This document shows, piece after piece, positions 25,794 to 34,306 of a DNA stretch of 64,000 nt. A program made the position numbers and the translations under genes. Numbering within the stretch: the stretch's first letter is position 1; the number at the start of each line of letters is the position of its first letter. Source of the DNA: Bacillota bacterium (GTDB lineage: Bacteria; Bacillota; Clostridia; Lachnospirales; Lachnospiraceae); contig JAEZZO010000068.1 of the NCBI GenBank assembly GCA_023418475.1, positions 1 to 64,000 on the forward strand. Reading direction: 5' to 3'. Below the pieces are notes generated by a model that saw only the letters and a program-made list of their open reading frames with translations, did not search any database and had not been told where the DNA came from.

Positions 25794-26714
25794 TTATGCT
25801 ACCCTTTGTTTTGCGTCGGCGGCACGTCTAATTGCCTGCCCGACAAAATTTATACATAGCATCATTATTACAATCAATAATGCTGCAGGTAACCATTGCC
25901 ACCATCTTCTTTGCATATTTTCAGGTATAGCGGCATAACTGATTAGAGTTCCCAAGCTGGGTGTTGCGAAAGGTAAACCAAAGCCCAGGAAGGTAAGACC
26001 TGTTTCAAGTCCCATATTACCGGCAAGATTAAGGGTAAGATTTACAATAATCAACGAACCGATATTGGGAAGGACTTCACGAAACATAATAACTATATTT
26101 TTTGTACCCAGGGTTTTCGATGCCTGTACGTAATCCAGATTACTCTGCTGGAGTGTTTTGGCACGAACCAGTCTTGCATCGGAAAACCAGCTGAAGGTAG
26201 TAATAATCAAGACAAATGTTGTAACATTATAATGTGGAATTAGCGATACAACGACGATAATAATCATTAAGCTTGGCAACATCGAGAAGAAATCCAATAT
26301 ACGCATAATTACATTGTCCACTTTTCCGCCATAAAAACCGGCGTTAAGCCCCACCAGAATACCGATAATTCCACCGAGGATAGTAACGCCAAAAGCAATT
26401 AGAAAGGAATTTCTTGCACCAAGAAAAATCTGCGACACCATACTGCGCCCTGAACCATCCGTTCCTAATATAAATTTGTCAGAGGGTGCCTTATTCATGG
26501 CCCCCAGATTGATCTTTGTAGAAGCCGCCGGATCTACGAAGATTGCACCGATAAATACGGTAACAAGGATCGTGAGAAACAGTATGAGAGAGACTAATGC
26601 AAATTTATCGTGTACAATCTCCTTCATCATCAATCGAAAGAAAGAAGGCTTCTGACTGGTTTTTTGTTTTTTTATTTTTTTCATATTATCTGCTTTTTCT
26701 TTGTTGTTTTCCAT
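25794..26714 (-). CDS. ABC transporter permease, OppC/DppC type
   Basis: A 306-residue permease. A cytoplasmic Lys-rich N-terminus is followed by a first transmembrane helix (about 37-58), the OppC-N region, then the BPD_transp_1 core with five more helices. The coupling segment around YVQASKTLGTKNIVIMFREVLPN carries the EAA-like loop that contacts the ATPase. GGAGTG is 8 nt before the ATG. It pairs with the OppB-type permease just upstream in the operon. Confidence 0.94.
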   Translation of the reverse strand: MENNKEKADNMKKIKKQKTSQKPSFFRLMMKEIVHDKFALVSLILFLTILVTVFIGAIFVDPAASTKINLGAMNKAPSDKFILGTDGSGRSMVSQIFLGARNSFLIAFGVTILGGIIGILVGLNAGFYGGKVDNVIMRILDFFSMLPSLMIIIVVVSLIPHYNVTTFVLIITTFSWFSDARLVRAKTLQQSNLDYVQASKTLGTKNIVIMFREVLPNIGSLIIVNLTLNLAGNMGLETGLTFLGFGLPFATPSLGTLISYAAIPENMQRRWWQWLPAALLIVIMMLCINFVGQAIRRAADAKQRVA

Positions 26715-26731
26715 ATCATTACACTCCTTTC

Positions 26732-27694
26732 TTATTTTATTCGAATTCTTGGATCAACAGCTGACATAATAATATCAGAGAGTAAGGTTCCAAGTACTGT
26801 TAAAACCGCGTATAAAATAATCAGCGCATTAACTACCGCATAGTCTCTTTGCAAAATAGATTCCAGGAAGAGCTTTCCCATTCCAGGATAGGAAAATACG
26901 GACTCAATAAAAATGGAACCACCCATCAGTACGGCAATCTGATAGCCCATGAAAGAGGCCACCGGCAATAACGCATTACGGAATATATGTCTGGAATAAA
27001 TTGTTTTCTCCGGTACTCCCTTGGCATGAGCAGTAACAACAAAATCCGAATTTTTATAATCAATAATTTCACTTCTAAGGAATTGTATAATGCTGATGCA
27101 GTATAAAAGGGCTCCTGTTAAAGCCGGAAGTATCATATGATAGATCCTATTCCAGAGATAGGGCAGTGTTCCGGCAGTATACTGAGCATCCACGCTGCCG
27201 CCGATGGGGAACCATTTTAATTTGAACGCAAATATAAATATATTGATTAAACCGAAAACAACGGTCGGCATAGCCAAAGAGATAAATGTATAAAATACAA
27301 TTATTTTGTCTGGCAGTTTGTCCTGAAAACGTCCGGACAATATGCCAAGAATTATACCAATGATATACATCAGGATCAGAGTAAACAGTGCCAGCCAGAA
27401 GGTATTTAGTGCTCTTTGTCCAATCAGCTGCATAACGGGAATTTTATTTGCCGTACTAATTCCCAGATCCCCGTGCAGGGCATTGAATGCCCATCTGGCA
27501 TATTTCACATACCAGGGATCATAATACCCCCACATCTGACGCAGCTCCTCTAATCTGGCGGGCGAGGTATTCGGATCAATCTTTCCGGTTAATGCATCCC
27601 CAGGCATAAAATTTGCCAGTAAAAAGATCAGTAAGCTCAGAAGAATGACCTGTGGGATTAGAATTAACAATCTTCGTATTATTGTTTTCCACAT
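26732..27694 (-). CDS. ABC transporter permease, OppB/DppB type
   Basis: A 320-residue permease with the OppB arrangement: an N-terminal helix (IIRRLLILIPQVILLSLLIFLLANFMPGD), an external loop, and five core helices. The EAA loop reads FVVTAHAKGVPEKTIYSRHIFRNALLP. The ribosome site upstream (GAGAAAAAG) is weak, so translation may rely on read-through from the ATPase gene 16 bp away. Together with the OppC-type protein it forms the pore. Confidence 0.94.
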   Translation of the reverse strand: MWKTIIRRLLILIPQVILLSLLIFLLANFMPGDALTGKIDPNTSPARLEELRQMWGYYDPWYVKYARWAFNALHGDLGISTANKIPVMQLIGQRALNTFWLALFTLILMYIIGIILGILSGRFQDKLPDKIIVFYTFISLAMPTVVFGLINIFIFAFKLKWFPIGGSVDAQYTAGTLPYLWNRIYHMILPALTGALLYCISIIQFLRSEIIDYKNSDFVVTAHAKGVPEKTIYSRHIFRNALLPVASFMGYQIAVLMGGSIFIESVFSYPGMGKLFLESILQRDYAVVNALIILYAVLTVLGTLLSDIIMSAVDPRIRIK

Positions 27695-27710
27695 ATCTTT
27701 TTCTCACTTT

Positions 27711-28637
27711 CTATGGTAAAGCGACATAATGGTCGTCATTAATTTTCTTAAGATCATATACCTGATTATCCGCTGTGTAATATTGATTCTGCTTTTGACT
27801 ATATTCCCTCGCAATACTGTCTCTCAGTATCTGAGATTGCTCACGCTTTTGCGGGTCGATATTCGGGATAGCAGCAATAAGTCTTTTGGTATAGATATGC
27901 TCAGGCTGTTCATAGATACATTTTTTCGTGCCTTTTTCAACAAAACGTCCCTTATGCATAATTACAATATTGGAACACATGTGTTCAACCACACCAAGGT
28001 CATGGCTGATAAAGAGGAAGGCAAGATGGAATTGCTGCTGAATATCTTTCATAAAATTCAATACCTGTGCCTGTACGGATAAGTCCAAAGCGGAAACAGG
28101 TTCATCTGCAATAATTAGCTTTGGCTTTAATGCCATAGCTCTGGCAATTCCAATTCTCTGACGCTGGCCTCCGGAAAACTCGTGAGGATATTTTAAAGCC
28201 GTTTCCGGCGAAAGGCCAACAATATCAAGTAATTCCTCCACCCGCTTTAATTCTTCGTTCGGAGTAAACTTCTCAAAATTTCTTAGTGGTTCTGCGATAA
28301 TATCAAGAACCCTCTTTTTAGGGTTTAAGGAAGAGTACGAATCCTGAAAAATCATCTGTACTCCCCTGCGGTAAGGTGAATGGTTTTTTCCTACATATTT
28401 TGTGATATCTTCACCGTTATAACGGATCTTTCCTTGCGAAATTTTCGCCAGACCGATAATTGCTTTACCGGTTGTACTTTTTCCGGAACCGGATTCTCCC
28501 ACCAGTCCCAAGGTCTCTCCTTCTTCTATGTCAAAGGAAATTCCGTCCACAGCTCTTACATGATCCTGAACTCTGCCAAGAATTCCTCCCTTAATCGGGT
28601 AATAAACCTTTAAATCCTGCACTTCAAGCAATGCCAT
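27711..28637 (-). CDS. ABC transporter ATP-binding protein, OppF/DppF type
   Basis: A 308-residue ATPase. Walker A is GESGSGKSTTGK (about residues 47-58), the Q-loop lies in MIFQDSYSSLNPKKR, the ABC signature is FSGGQRQRIGIARAM, and Walker B is LIIADEPVSALD. The C-terminal oligopeptide-transporter extension has EQPEHIYTKRLIAAIPNIDP. Its ATG is 2 nt after the stop of the OppD-type gene, with the ribosome site inside that gene's last codons, so they are coupled. The two ATPases act as a heterodimer. Confidence 0.95.
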   Translation of the reverse strand: MALLEVQDLKVYYPIKGGILGRVQDHVRAVDGISFDIEEGETLGLVGESGSGKSTTGKAIIGLAKISQGKIRYNGEDITKYVGKNHSPYRRGVQMIFQDSYSSLNPKKRVLDIIAEPLRNFEKFTPNEELKRVEELLDIVGLSPETALKYPHEFSGGQRQRIGIARAMALKPKLIIADEPVSALDLSVQAQVLNFMKDIQQQFHLAFLFISHDLGVVEHMCSNIVIMHKGRFVEKGTKKCIYEQPEHIYTKRLIAAIPNIDPQKREQSQILRDSIAREYSQKQNQYYTADNQVYDLKKINDDHYVALP

Positions 28638-28639
28638 GT

Positions 28640-29650
28640 TTACGTCTCCTTTCCCTCTTTAAGATGAAAATTCTGATAGCAGGAGCATAAAACATAATGA
28701 CCTGCACTTACTTCATGATAGACAGGTTCTTCCTCATGCACAGAGAGCGGAGTCCAAGGAATACGCGGTGCAAAACGACAACCCTTACGTTCCATTTTTA
28801 TCAGTGACGGAACCATTCCTTCGATTACGTGAAGACGTTTATCCGCGCTGTCATCAATGGAGGTTTGCGGTACGGAAGCTAGCAGAGATCTCGTATAAGG
28901 ATGAAGAGGGTTTGAAAATATTTCGTTCACTTCAGCCAGTTCTACAATTTGTCCGGCATACATAACTGCTACCCGGTCTGCCATTTCAGCAACGACTCCG
29001 AGATCATGGGTGATTAGGATAATTCCGGATTTGATTTCCTTTTGCAGTTTTTTCAGTAATTCTAGAATTTGTGCCTGTATGGTAACATCAAGAGCCGTAG
29101 TCGGTTCATCGGCAATAACAAGCGAAGGCTTGCAGGCCAGAGCAATAGCGATCATAGCTCTCTGCCTCATACCACCTGATAGCTCATGCGGGAATTGTTC
29201 ATACGTTAGAGCAGGAGATTGTATACCAACGCCCTCCAGCAGTTCCATGGCCCGTTTCTTCTTTTTCTCTTTATTAAGAGAAGTGTGAAATGTCAAGCCC
29301 TCCTCGATCTGTGCGCCTATCTTCATCAATGGATTGAGCGCGGTTAAAGGATCCTGAAATATCATTCCGATATCTCTTCCTCGAACTTCATTTAATTCTT
29401 TTTCACTCAGGGTTAATAAATCCTTTCCCTGAAATAGAATATTTCCCTTGACCTTGGTATAATTCATATTGTGCAGTCTTAAAATAGAAAGAGCCAGTGC
29501 GCTTTTTCCGCAGCCTGACTCACCCACTATAGCAAATACTTCATTTTCATTTATTTGTAACGACACCCCATCGACGGCTGCATAATATTGCCCATTAATG
29601 CGAAATGATGTTACTAAATTATTGACTTGTAGTAACTCCTTTGTTTCCAC
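28640..29650 (-). CDS. ABC transporter ATP-binding protein, OppD/DppD type
   Basis: A 336-residue ATPase starting at GTG (AAAGGAG 5 nt upstream). Walker A is GESGCGKSALAL, the signature is LSGGMRQRAMIAIAL, and Walker B is LVIADEPTTALD. The C-terminal family extension has NPLHPYTRSLLASVP. In this family a late Cys cluster usually starts CRFxPRC; here the second Cys is replaced (CRFAPRI) although a later CSC is present, so the usual iron-sulfur motif looks altered. It is the first gene of the five-gene operon, about 45 bp after its promoter. Confidence 0.94.
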   Translation of the reverse strand: METKELLQVNNLVTSFRINGQYYAAVDGVSLQINENEVFAIVGESGCGKSALALSILRLHNMNYTKVKGNILFQGKDLLTLSEKELNEVRGRDIGMIFQDPLTALNPLMKIGAQIEEGLTFHTSLNKEKKKKRAMELLEGVGIQSPALTYEQFPHELSGGMRQRAMIAIALACKPSLVIADEPTTALDVTIQAQILELLKKLQKEIKSGIILITHDLGVVAEMADRVAVMYAGQIVELAEVNEIFSNPLHPYTRSLLASVPQTSIDDSADKRLHVIEGMVPSLIKMERKGCRFAPRIPWTPLSVHEEEPVYHEVSAGHYVLCSCYQNFHLKEGKET

Positions 29651-29691
29651 TGTATACTCCTTTCGTACAATATTGCTTTAATATGTAATAT

Positions 29692-29720
29692 ATTATAGAA
29701 ATATTACTTGAGAATGTCAA
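29692..29720 (-). promoter_or_regulatory. Consensus promoter of the oligopeptide-type ABC operon
   Basis: On the minus strand TTGACA (29720-29715) and TATAAT (29697-29692) are both perfect and separated by 17 bp, about 40 bp before the GTG start of the OppD-type ATPase. Confidence 0.9.
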
Positions 29721-29816
29721 GTTTAGTTAAGAAATTTATAAGTAATTGCAATGGGAATGATATCCACCGATAATAACAGGTAAGTTTATTTCGTCGCAAA
29801 GGATTTACAAAAAAGA

Positions 29817-29845
29817 TTGCATTTCAAAAAAAAGCATTGTATCAT
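29817..29845 (+). promoter_or_regulatory. Candidate promoter of the phosphosugar mutase gene
   Basis: TTGCAT (29817-29822) and TATCAT (29840-29845) are spaced 17 bp, about 75 bp before the mutase ATG. The match is partial, so confidence is moderate. Confidence 0.55.
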
Positions 29846-29918
29846 GAAACCATGCGATAATTTGGATATTTAAAGGAAATAGCCTCTTATTTACGGAATG
29901 AAAGGATGAGATAATGGT

Positions 29919-31634
29919 ATGAATTACTTAAACAAGTATGAGGAATGGTTGAACAACCCGTATTTTGATGAAGCTACCAGAGCAGAGCTTTCTGCCTTAA
30001 AGGGAAATGATAAGGAAATTCAGGAAAGATTTTTTAAGGATCTGGAATTCGGAACCGGCGGACTCCGTGGTATTTTAGGAGCAGGTATTAACCGGATGAA
30101 TTTATATACGGTAAGAAGAGCAACACAGGGACTTGCCAATACAATAAAGAAACAGAGCGGCGAAGCAAAGGGTGTTGCCATCGCACATGATTCCAGAAGA
30201 ATGTCACCGGAATTTGCTCTGGATAGTGCATTGTGCCTTGCAGCGAACGGTATTCATGCGTATCTGTTTGAGTCTCTTCGTCCAACCCCAGAGCTTTCTT
30301 TTGCAGTTAGAAGACTTGGATGCATGGCAGGTATAGTGATAACTGCAAGCCATAACCCCCCGGAATATAACGGTTATAAGGTGTACTGGGAGGATGGTGC
30401 ACAGATCACCTATCCCAAGGATGAAGAAATCATTGGAGAAGTAAATGCGATTGCTGACTTTGCCGAAGCTAAGACTATGACAAAGGAAGAAGCATTAAGC
30501 AAGGGACTCCTTACCATAATAGGCAGAGAGATTGACGATCAATATATGGAAGAGCTTAAGAAACTGGTAATTAATCCGGTGAGTGAAGCAGGCAGGGAGC
30601 TTAAGATTGTATACACACCTTTGCATGGAACCGGTAATCTACCCGTTAGAAGAATACTGAAGGAATTAGGCTTTGAGCAGGTATATGTGGTACCGGAGCA
30701 GGAGCTTCCTGACACAGAGTTCTCTACGGTAGGCTACCCGAATCCCGAAGATCCGAAGGTATTTACACTGGCGAAGAAGCTTGCAAATGAGGTTTTAGCA
30801 GATCTCATTCTAGCTACCGATCCGGATGCCGATCGTCTGGGTATTATGGTAAGAGACGATAGAGGGGAATTCGTGCTGTTCAATGGCAATATGACCGGAG
30901 CTTTTATTGCGGAATATGAATTTTCACAAAAGGCAGAAAAAGGAATTCTTCCGGAGAATGCCGCACTGATTAAAACAATTGTAACAGGTAATATTTCAGA
31001 TCTGATTGCAAAGCATTATCAGGCCAGGTTAATCGAGGTGCTGACCGGTTTTAAATACATCGGCGAGCAGATTAAACTATTTGAACAAACTGGTTCCAAT
31101 GAATATGTATTCGGCTATGAGGAAAGCTATGGATGTCTGGTCGGAACGCATGCGAGAGATAAGGATGCGGTAGTTGCGGTTATGTGCCTGTGTGAAGCAG
31201 CTGCTTACTACAGATCCAAGGGAGTCTCCGTATACGAGCAGATGAATCGTATTTATGAGAAATATGGTTATTTCAAAGAGGATCTGGTATCCGTAACCTT
31301 AAAGGGTATTGAGGGAATGGAGAAGATCAAGGAAATTATGGAAGGCTACCGAAAGAACCCTCCGAAGAAGGCAGGAGATTACAAGGTAGAAAAGCTTAGG
31401 GATTATAAGAAGGATACAATTACAGATATGGAAACCGGGGCGGTTACTCCGACCGGGCTTCCGCATTCCGATGTGCTTTACTTTGATTTAAATGATGATG
31501 CGTGGTGTGCAGTAAGACCGTCCGGTACGGAACCTAAGATCAAGTTCTATTTTGGTGTGAAGGGCAGCAGCATGGAAGACGCAGATGAAAAGCTTAAGAA
31601 ATTAATAAATGATGAGGTATTTAAGGTCAGCTAG
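29919..31634 (+). CDS. Phospho-sugar mutase (phosphoglucomutase/phosphomannomutase)
   Basis: A 571-residue alpha-D-phosphohexomutase with four domains. The catalytic phosphoserine loop is ITASHNPPEYNGYKVYW, the magnesium loop is DPDADRLG, the sugar-binding loop is GYEESYG, and the phosphate-binding loop of domain 4 is RPSGTEPKIKFYF. It interconverts glucose-1-phosphate and glucose-6-phosphate (or mannose phosphates) for glycogen, cell-wall or exopolysaccharide precursors. Length matches the long Firmicutes PgcA-type enzymes. AAAGGATGAG precedes the ATG. It is monocistronic, divergent from the ABC operon and closed by its own terminator. Confidence 0.95.
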   Translation: MNYLNKYEEWLNNPYFDEATRAELSALKGNDKEIQERFFKDLEFGTGGLRGILGAGINRMNLYTVRRATQGLANTIKKQSGEAKGVAIAHDSRRMSPEFALDSALCLAANGIHAYLFESLRPTPELSFAVRRLGCMAGIVITASHNPPEYNGYKVYWEDGAQITYPKDEEIIGEVNAIADFAEAKTMTKEEALSKGLLTIIGREIDDQYMEELKKLVINPVSEAGRELKIVYTPLHGTGNLPVRRILKELGFEQVYVVPEQELPDTEFSTVGYPNPEDPKVFTLAKKLANEVLADLILATDPDADRLGIMVRDDRGEFVLFNGNMTGAFIAEYEFSQKAEKGILPENAALIKTIVTGNISDLIAKHYQARLIEVLTGFKYIGEQIKLFEQTGSNEYVFGYEESYGCLVGTHARDKDAVVAVMCLCEAAAYYRSKGVSVYEQMNRIYEKYGYFKEDLVSVTLKGIEGMEKIKEIMEGYRKNPPKKAGDYKVEKLRDYKKDTITDMETGAVTPTGLPHSDVLYFDLNDDAWCAVRPSGTEPKIKFYFGVKGSSMEDADEKLKKLINDEVFKVS

Positions 31635-31704
31635 AGAATTCAGTAGTGAATACTAAATTTTATACAGAGAAACTTAATGTAATTTACATTATGAATGAGA
31701 TAGT

Positions 31705-31767
31705 AGAAGGGATGTTCCCGGCGGAGAAGGCCTGGAACATCCTTCTTGTTAATTGTATATTTAATAA
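31705..31767 (+). terminator. Terminator after the mutase gene
   Basis: AGAAGG-GATGTTCC (31705-31718) pairs with GGAACATC-CTTCT (31754-31766) with one unpaired base, and is followed by TGTTAATTG. It lies 70 bp after the mutase stop. Confidence 0.7.
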
Positions 31768-31933
31768 CACTTGAGTACTTGAGTAGTTATTCGTGCTTAT
31801 TTGCTACTGCTCTAGGTAAGTTTCTTTTTCCATTGCGTGAAACTTGGATTACGTTAGAAAAAATTACTATGAAGCAAATTAATGAAAGATCATCATAAAT
31901 ATGGGAAATAATATCGGGAGTTATCGTAATTAT

Positions 31934-32010
31934 AAAAAGCTGCATGATGAAAGGTTGGGGAGAATTCTCTCTTGTGCTGAAATAGCATCCTTCATAACAC
32001 AGCTTTTTTT
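31934..32010. terminator. Bidirectional terminator between mutase and nitroreductase genes
   Basis: AAAAAGCTG (31934-31942) pairs with CAGCTTTTT (32000-32008). T-runs follow on both strands (TTTTTTTG plus, TTTTTATAA minus). It separates the two convergent transcripts. The 150 bp between it and the mutase terminator show nothing recognisable. Confidence 0.75.
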
Positions 32011-32022
32011 GTTATTTACTCC

Positions 32023-32643
32023 TTACCAACGGTTCCAATGGATCTTGTCCTCAGCCTGATATTCATGCTGTGCATTTCTGACTGCATTCTCTGCGGGATA
32101 GCCAATAGACAGATAACATGGAATAATATAGTTCTCGGGATGGCCAAGTGCGTCCTTTAAATATTCTGTTTCGTCCGGAAACGGAATTCTATTCACGCAG
32201 GCAAGCCCTTCTGCAGTTGCCGCTAGCAATATATTTTCTATACAGCACCAGATAGAAGCAAAGGCATTTAACGAGTTAATGGATTTGGGCTGGAGCAACG
32301 GATAATCCAGACGGAACAGCGGAATAATCAGGCAGCTGGAGTTGTATAGCATAGAATATTGCTTTGGAATGCCATCCATATACATATCTCTTTGACAGGA
32401 ATCCTGAAAATCTTCTGTAAACTCCTCAATCTCTTGATTAGAAAAAGCTTTTGGGATTTTACGGATAATTCTTGCTCTTTCGTCTTTATCTGTTATCACG
32501 ATGAATTCCCAATTACGTAAATGATCGTTTGTCGGAGCTTTAAGACCGGCATTTAATATTCGATGCAGGACTTCGATGGGAATTTCTTTATCCTGAAAAT
32601 CACGGATTGTTCTTCTTTGATTAATAGCGGTATATAAGTCCAT
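32023..32643 (-). CDS. Nitroreductase-family FMN protein
   Basis: A 206-residue nitroreductase-like protein. The N-terminal FMN-binding motif INQRRTIRDFQDKEIP and the following LKAPTNDHLRNWEFIVI are the standard start of this family. The C-terminal FMN contact region IPCYLSIGYPAENA is also present. Such enzymes reduce nitro compounds, quinones or flavin substrates using NAD(P)H; the real substrate is unknown. AGGAGG is 7 nt before the ATG. It is 11 bp downstream of a short ORF and shares its promoter and operator. Confidence 0.9.
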   Translation of the reverse strand: MDLYTAINQRRTIRDFQDKEIPIEVLHRILNAGLKAPTNDHLRNWEFIVITDKDERARIIRKIPKAFSNQEIEEFTEDFQDSCQRDMYMDGIPKQYSMLYNSSCLIIPLFRLDYPLLQPKSINSLNAFASIWCCIENILLAATAEGLACVNRIPFPDETEYLKDALGHPENYIIPCYLSIGYPAENAVRNAQHEYQAEDKIHWNRW

Positions 32644-32654
32644 GGTTTTTCCTC

Positions 32655-32867
32655 CTAATCCAGTTCGAAAGAAACTCTATCAAGCCATTCATTCACAGTT
32701 CCCGTAAATAGGACATCCTGCTCTACTTGAAGTGCGTGTGCAGCTTTATCAAGCAGTACTAAAGAAGCCCTTGGATAATTAGGAAGAATATCATCAACAG
32801 AACTAATAAAAGATACACTTTGCTTATCAATTAAATTGCCTATGGTTTGCTCTACATTTCTCATCAT
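32655..32867 (-). CDS. Short protein, possibly a truncated pyridoxamine-oxidase-like flavoprotein
   Basis: A 70-residue protein beginning MMRNVEQTIGNLIDKQSVSFISSVDD. The QSVSFISSVDD stretch resembles the first beta strands of PNPOx-like split-barrel flavoproteins, and a later VLFTGTVNEWLD resembles their mid-domain strand, but the full family is about 130-150 residues. This may be an internally deleted or decayed member; the resemblance is weak. The start at 32867 follows GGAGG at 5 nt. The frame runs ten more codons upstream through a hairpin (CTGCTG/CAGCAG). It leads the nitroreductase operon. Confidence 0.5.
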   Translation of the reverse strand: MMRNVEQTIGNLIDKQSVSFISSVDDILPNYPRASLVLLDKAAHALQVEQDVLFTGTVNEWLDRVSFELD

Positions 32868-32952
32868 ATTAACCTCCATCTGCTGCGTCAGCAGCATAAA
32901 AACCTTTAGATTAGAAAACCGCTGTTTGTTTTAATGTTTCTCACCACCTATC

Positions 32953-32993
32953 GTTCTATATCGAATAATACTATATAGAACTAAATGTGTCAA
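32953..32993 (-). promoter_or_regulatory. Promoter with a palindromic operator spanning the -10
   Basis: On the minus strand TTGACA (32993-32988) and TATTAT (32970-32965) are spaced 17 bp. A perfect 9-bp inverted repeat, GTTCTATAT with ATATAGAAC (32953-32961 and 32973-32981), brackets the -10. A repressor bound there would block polymerase, so the short ORF and nitroreductase are probably inducible. No regulator gene lies next to it. Confidence 0.8.
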
Positions 32994-33103
32994 TATATAC
33001 CATGAGGATTTTGATAAATATATTTTCGATTTTACAGTTGAACTATAACCATCCAATGAACTATAAATTGCGAAACAGTTTGCTTGCAGAAGTCAATAGT
33101 ATA

Positions 33104-33145
33104 AAAAAGAAAGCCGCTGGTGATCGTCCCTGCGGCTTTCTTTTT
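33104..33145. terminator. Bidirectional terminator after the PspA-type operon
   Basis: AAAAAGAAAGCCGC (33104-33117) pairs perfectly with GCGGCTTTCTTTTT (33132-33145). Both strands give a GC-rich stem followed by a T-run. It ends the minus-strand SPFH gene and insulates the nitroreductase promoter. Confidence 0.92.
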
Positions 33146-33183
33146 CTGTATAATTTGTAGATTTGTATAAAAATGTTGCTTCC

Positions 33184-34236
33184 TTATATGAGCTTATGAC
33201 CGCAGTTAGAACAGAAGTTAGCGGCATCTGTTTTCGTACCGCAGTTCGGGCAGAAGTTCGGCTTTGCACTTGCTATACTTCCAGGATCGGCATTAACCGG
33301 TTGGTTCCCCTGATGGTTGTATTGCTGATTGGCCTGCTGGAAACCAAAGGCGGTATTCTGATTATTACCTTGATTGCTGTTTTGATTATTATTCTGATTC
33401 ATATTCTGCATCATCTGATTTGCCATATTCATACCCATCATCATACCGGCCATATCAGAAGCAACTCCGCCGCCCCTTACTTTTCCACCTGAGATACCTT
33501 CCGTCATGGCAACCTGCTGATAACGGTTCAGATCACCTACCATAGAGTAGGAGGCATTCTTATTGATCATTTTCTGAATCTCCTCCGGATAGGTAAAGCT
33601 CATAATGTTAAAACCGACTACCGATAGTCCCGTATCGAAGAGCTGCATATCAAGATCGGTTCGGATACCCGCTGCAATATCAAAGGAATTGGCCTGTAGA
33701 TTGAACATATCTTTGCCTTCCTTTGAGATCCATTTCATCAAGAGCTGATCTAAGATTGCAACAATACGAAGCCGTACATCCTCCACCAAGTAGCTTTGCT
33801 TCACGCCTGCTATTTTATCAATCAGCTTAACATAATCAGCAACCTTAAAAGTAAAGGTTCCATTGGCACGGATCGGTATCCCGCCGGGTAACTGTGGTGT
33901 CGGAATATTAATCGCATTCTGGGTGCCCCATTTTACGATGAATTCCTTGGTATTAATGAACAGTACCTCTGCACGCATGCCGCTGTTGAAGCCGAACTTG
34001 AAGCCCTTTAAGGTAGAGAGAAAGGGAATGATCTGCGATTCAATATCATAGTCGCCTTCCTCCTTAAAGATTCCTTCTATTTTACCATTATACAGAAAAA
34101 TCGCATCCTGTCCCGGGCGGATAATTAATCGGCTTCCCTTTTTAATCTCATCATTGCTCCATTTGTAGAAAACCATGTCATCACGAAATTCCTGCCATTC
34201 AACAACATTTGCAAACTGTTTTGAAAATAATCCCAT
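33184..34236 (-). CDS. SPFH-domain protein with C-terminal zinc ribbon (YdjI-like)
   Basis: A 350-residue protein. Residues ~1-260 are an SPFH/prohibitin-like fold starting MGLFSKQFANVVEW, with PGQDAIFLYNGKIEGIF and the GTFTFKVADYVKLIDKIAGV region. A Met/Gln/Asn-rich linker (about 265-320) leads to a zinc ribbon, FCPNCGTKTDAANFCSNCG. It is the fourth gene of an operon ordered like Bacillus ydjFGHI, where SPFH and PspA proteins answer membrane stress. ATG 34236 was chosen because GGAGG is 5 nt upstream and the family begins there. A small inverted repeat (TGCC/GGCA) abuts the ribosome site. Confidence 0.9.
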   Translation of the reverse strand: MGLFSKQFANVVEWQEFRDDMVFYKWSNDEIKKGSRLIIRPGQDAIFLYNGKIEGIFKEEGDYDIESQIIPFLSTLKGFKFGFNSGMRAEVLFINTKEFIVKWGTQNAINIPTPQLPGGIPIRANGTFTFKVADYVKLIDKIAGVKQSYLVEDVRLRIVAILDQLLMKWISKEGKDMFNLQANSFDIAAGIRTDLDMQLFDTGLSVVGFNIMSFTYPEEIQKMINKNASYSMVGDLNRYQQVAMTEGISGGKVRGGGVASDMAGMMMGMNMANQMMQNMNQNNNQNSNQGNNQNTAFGFQQANQQYNHQGNQPVNADPGSIASAKPNFCPNCGTKTDAANFCSNCGHKLI

Positions 34237-34306
34237 AGTAACCTCCATCCTGCCGTCAGGCATTACAGTATTGTTTATTATATTTAGTATTTGAATAATT
34301 GCTGTT

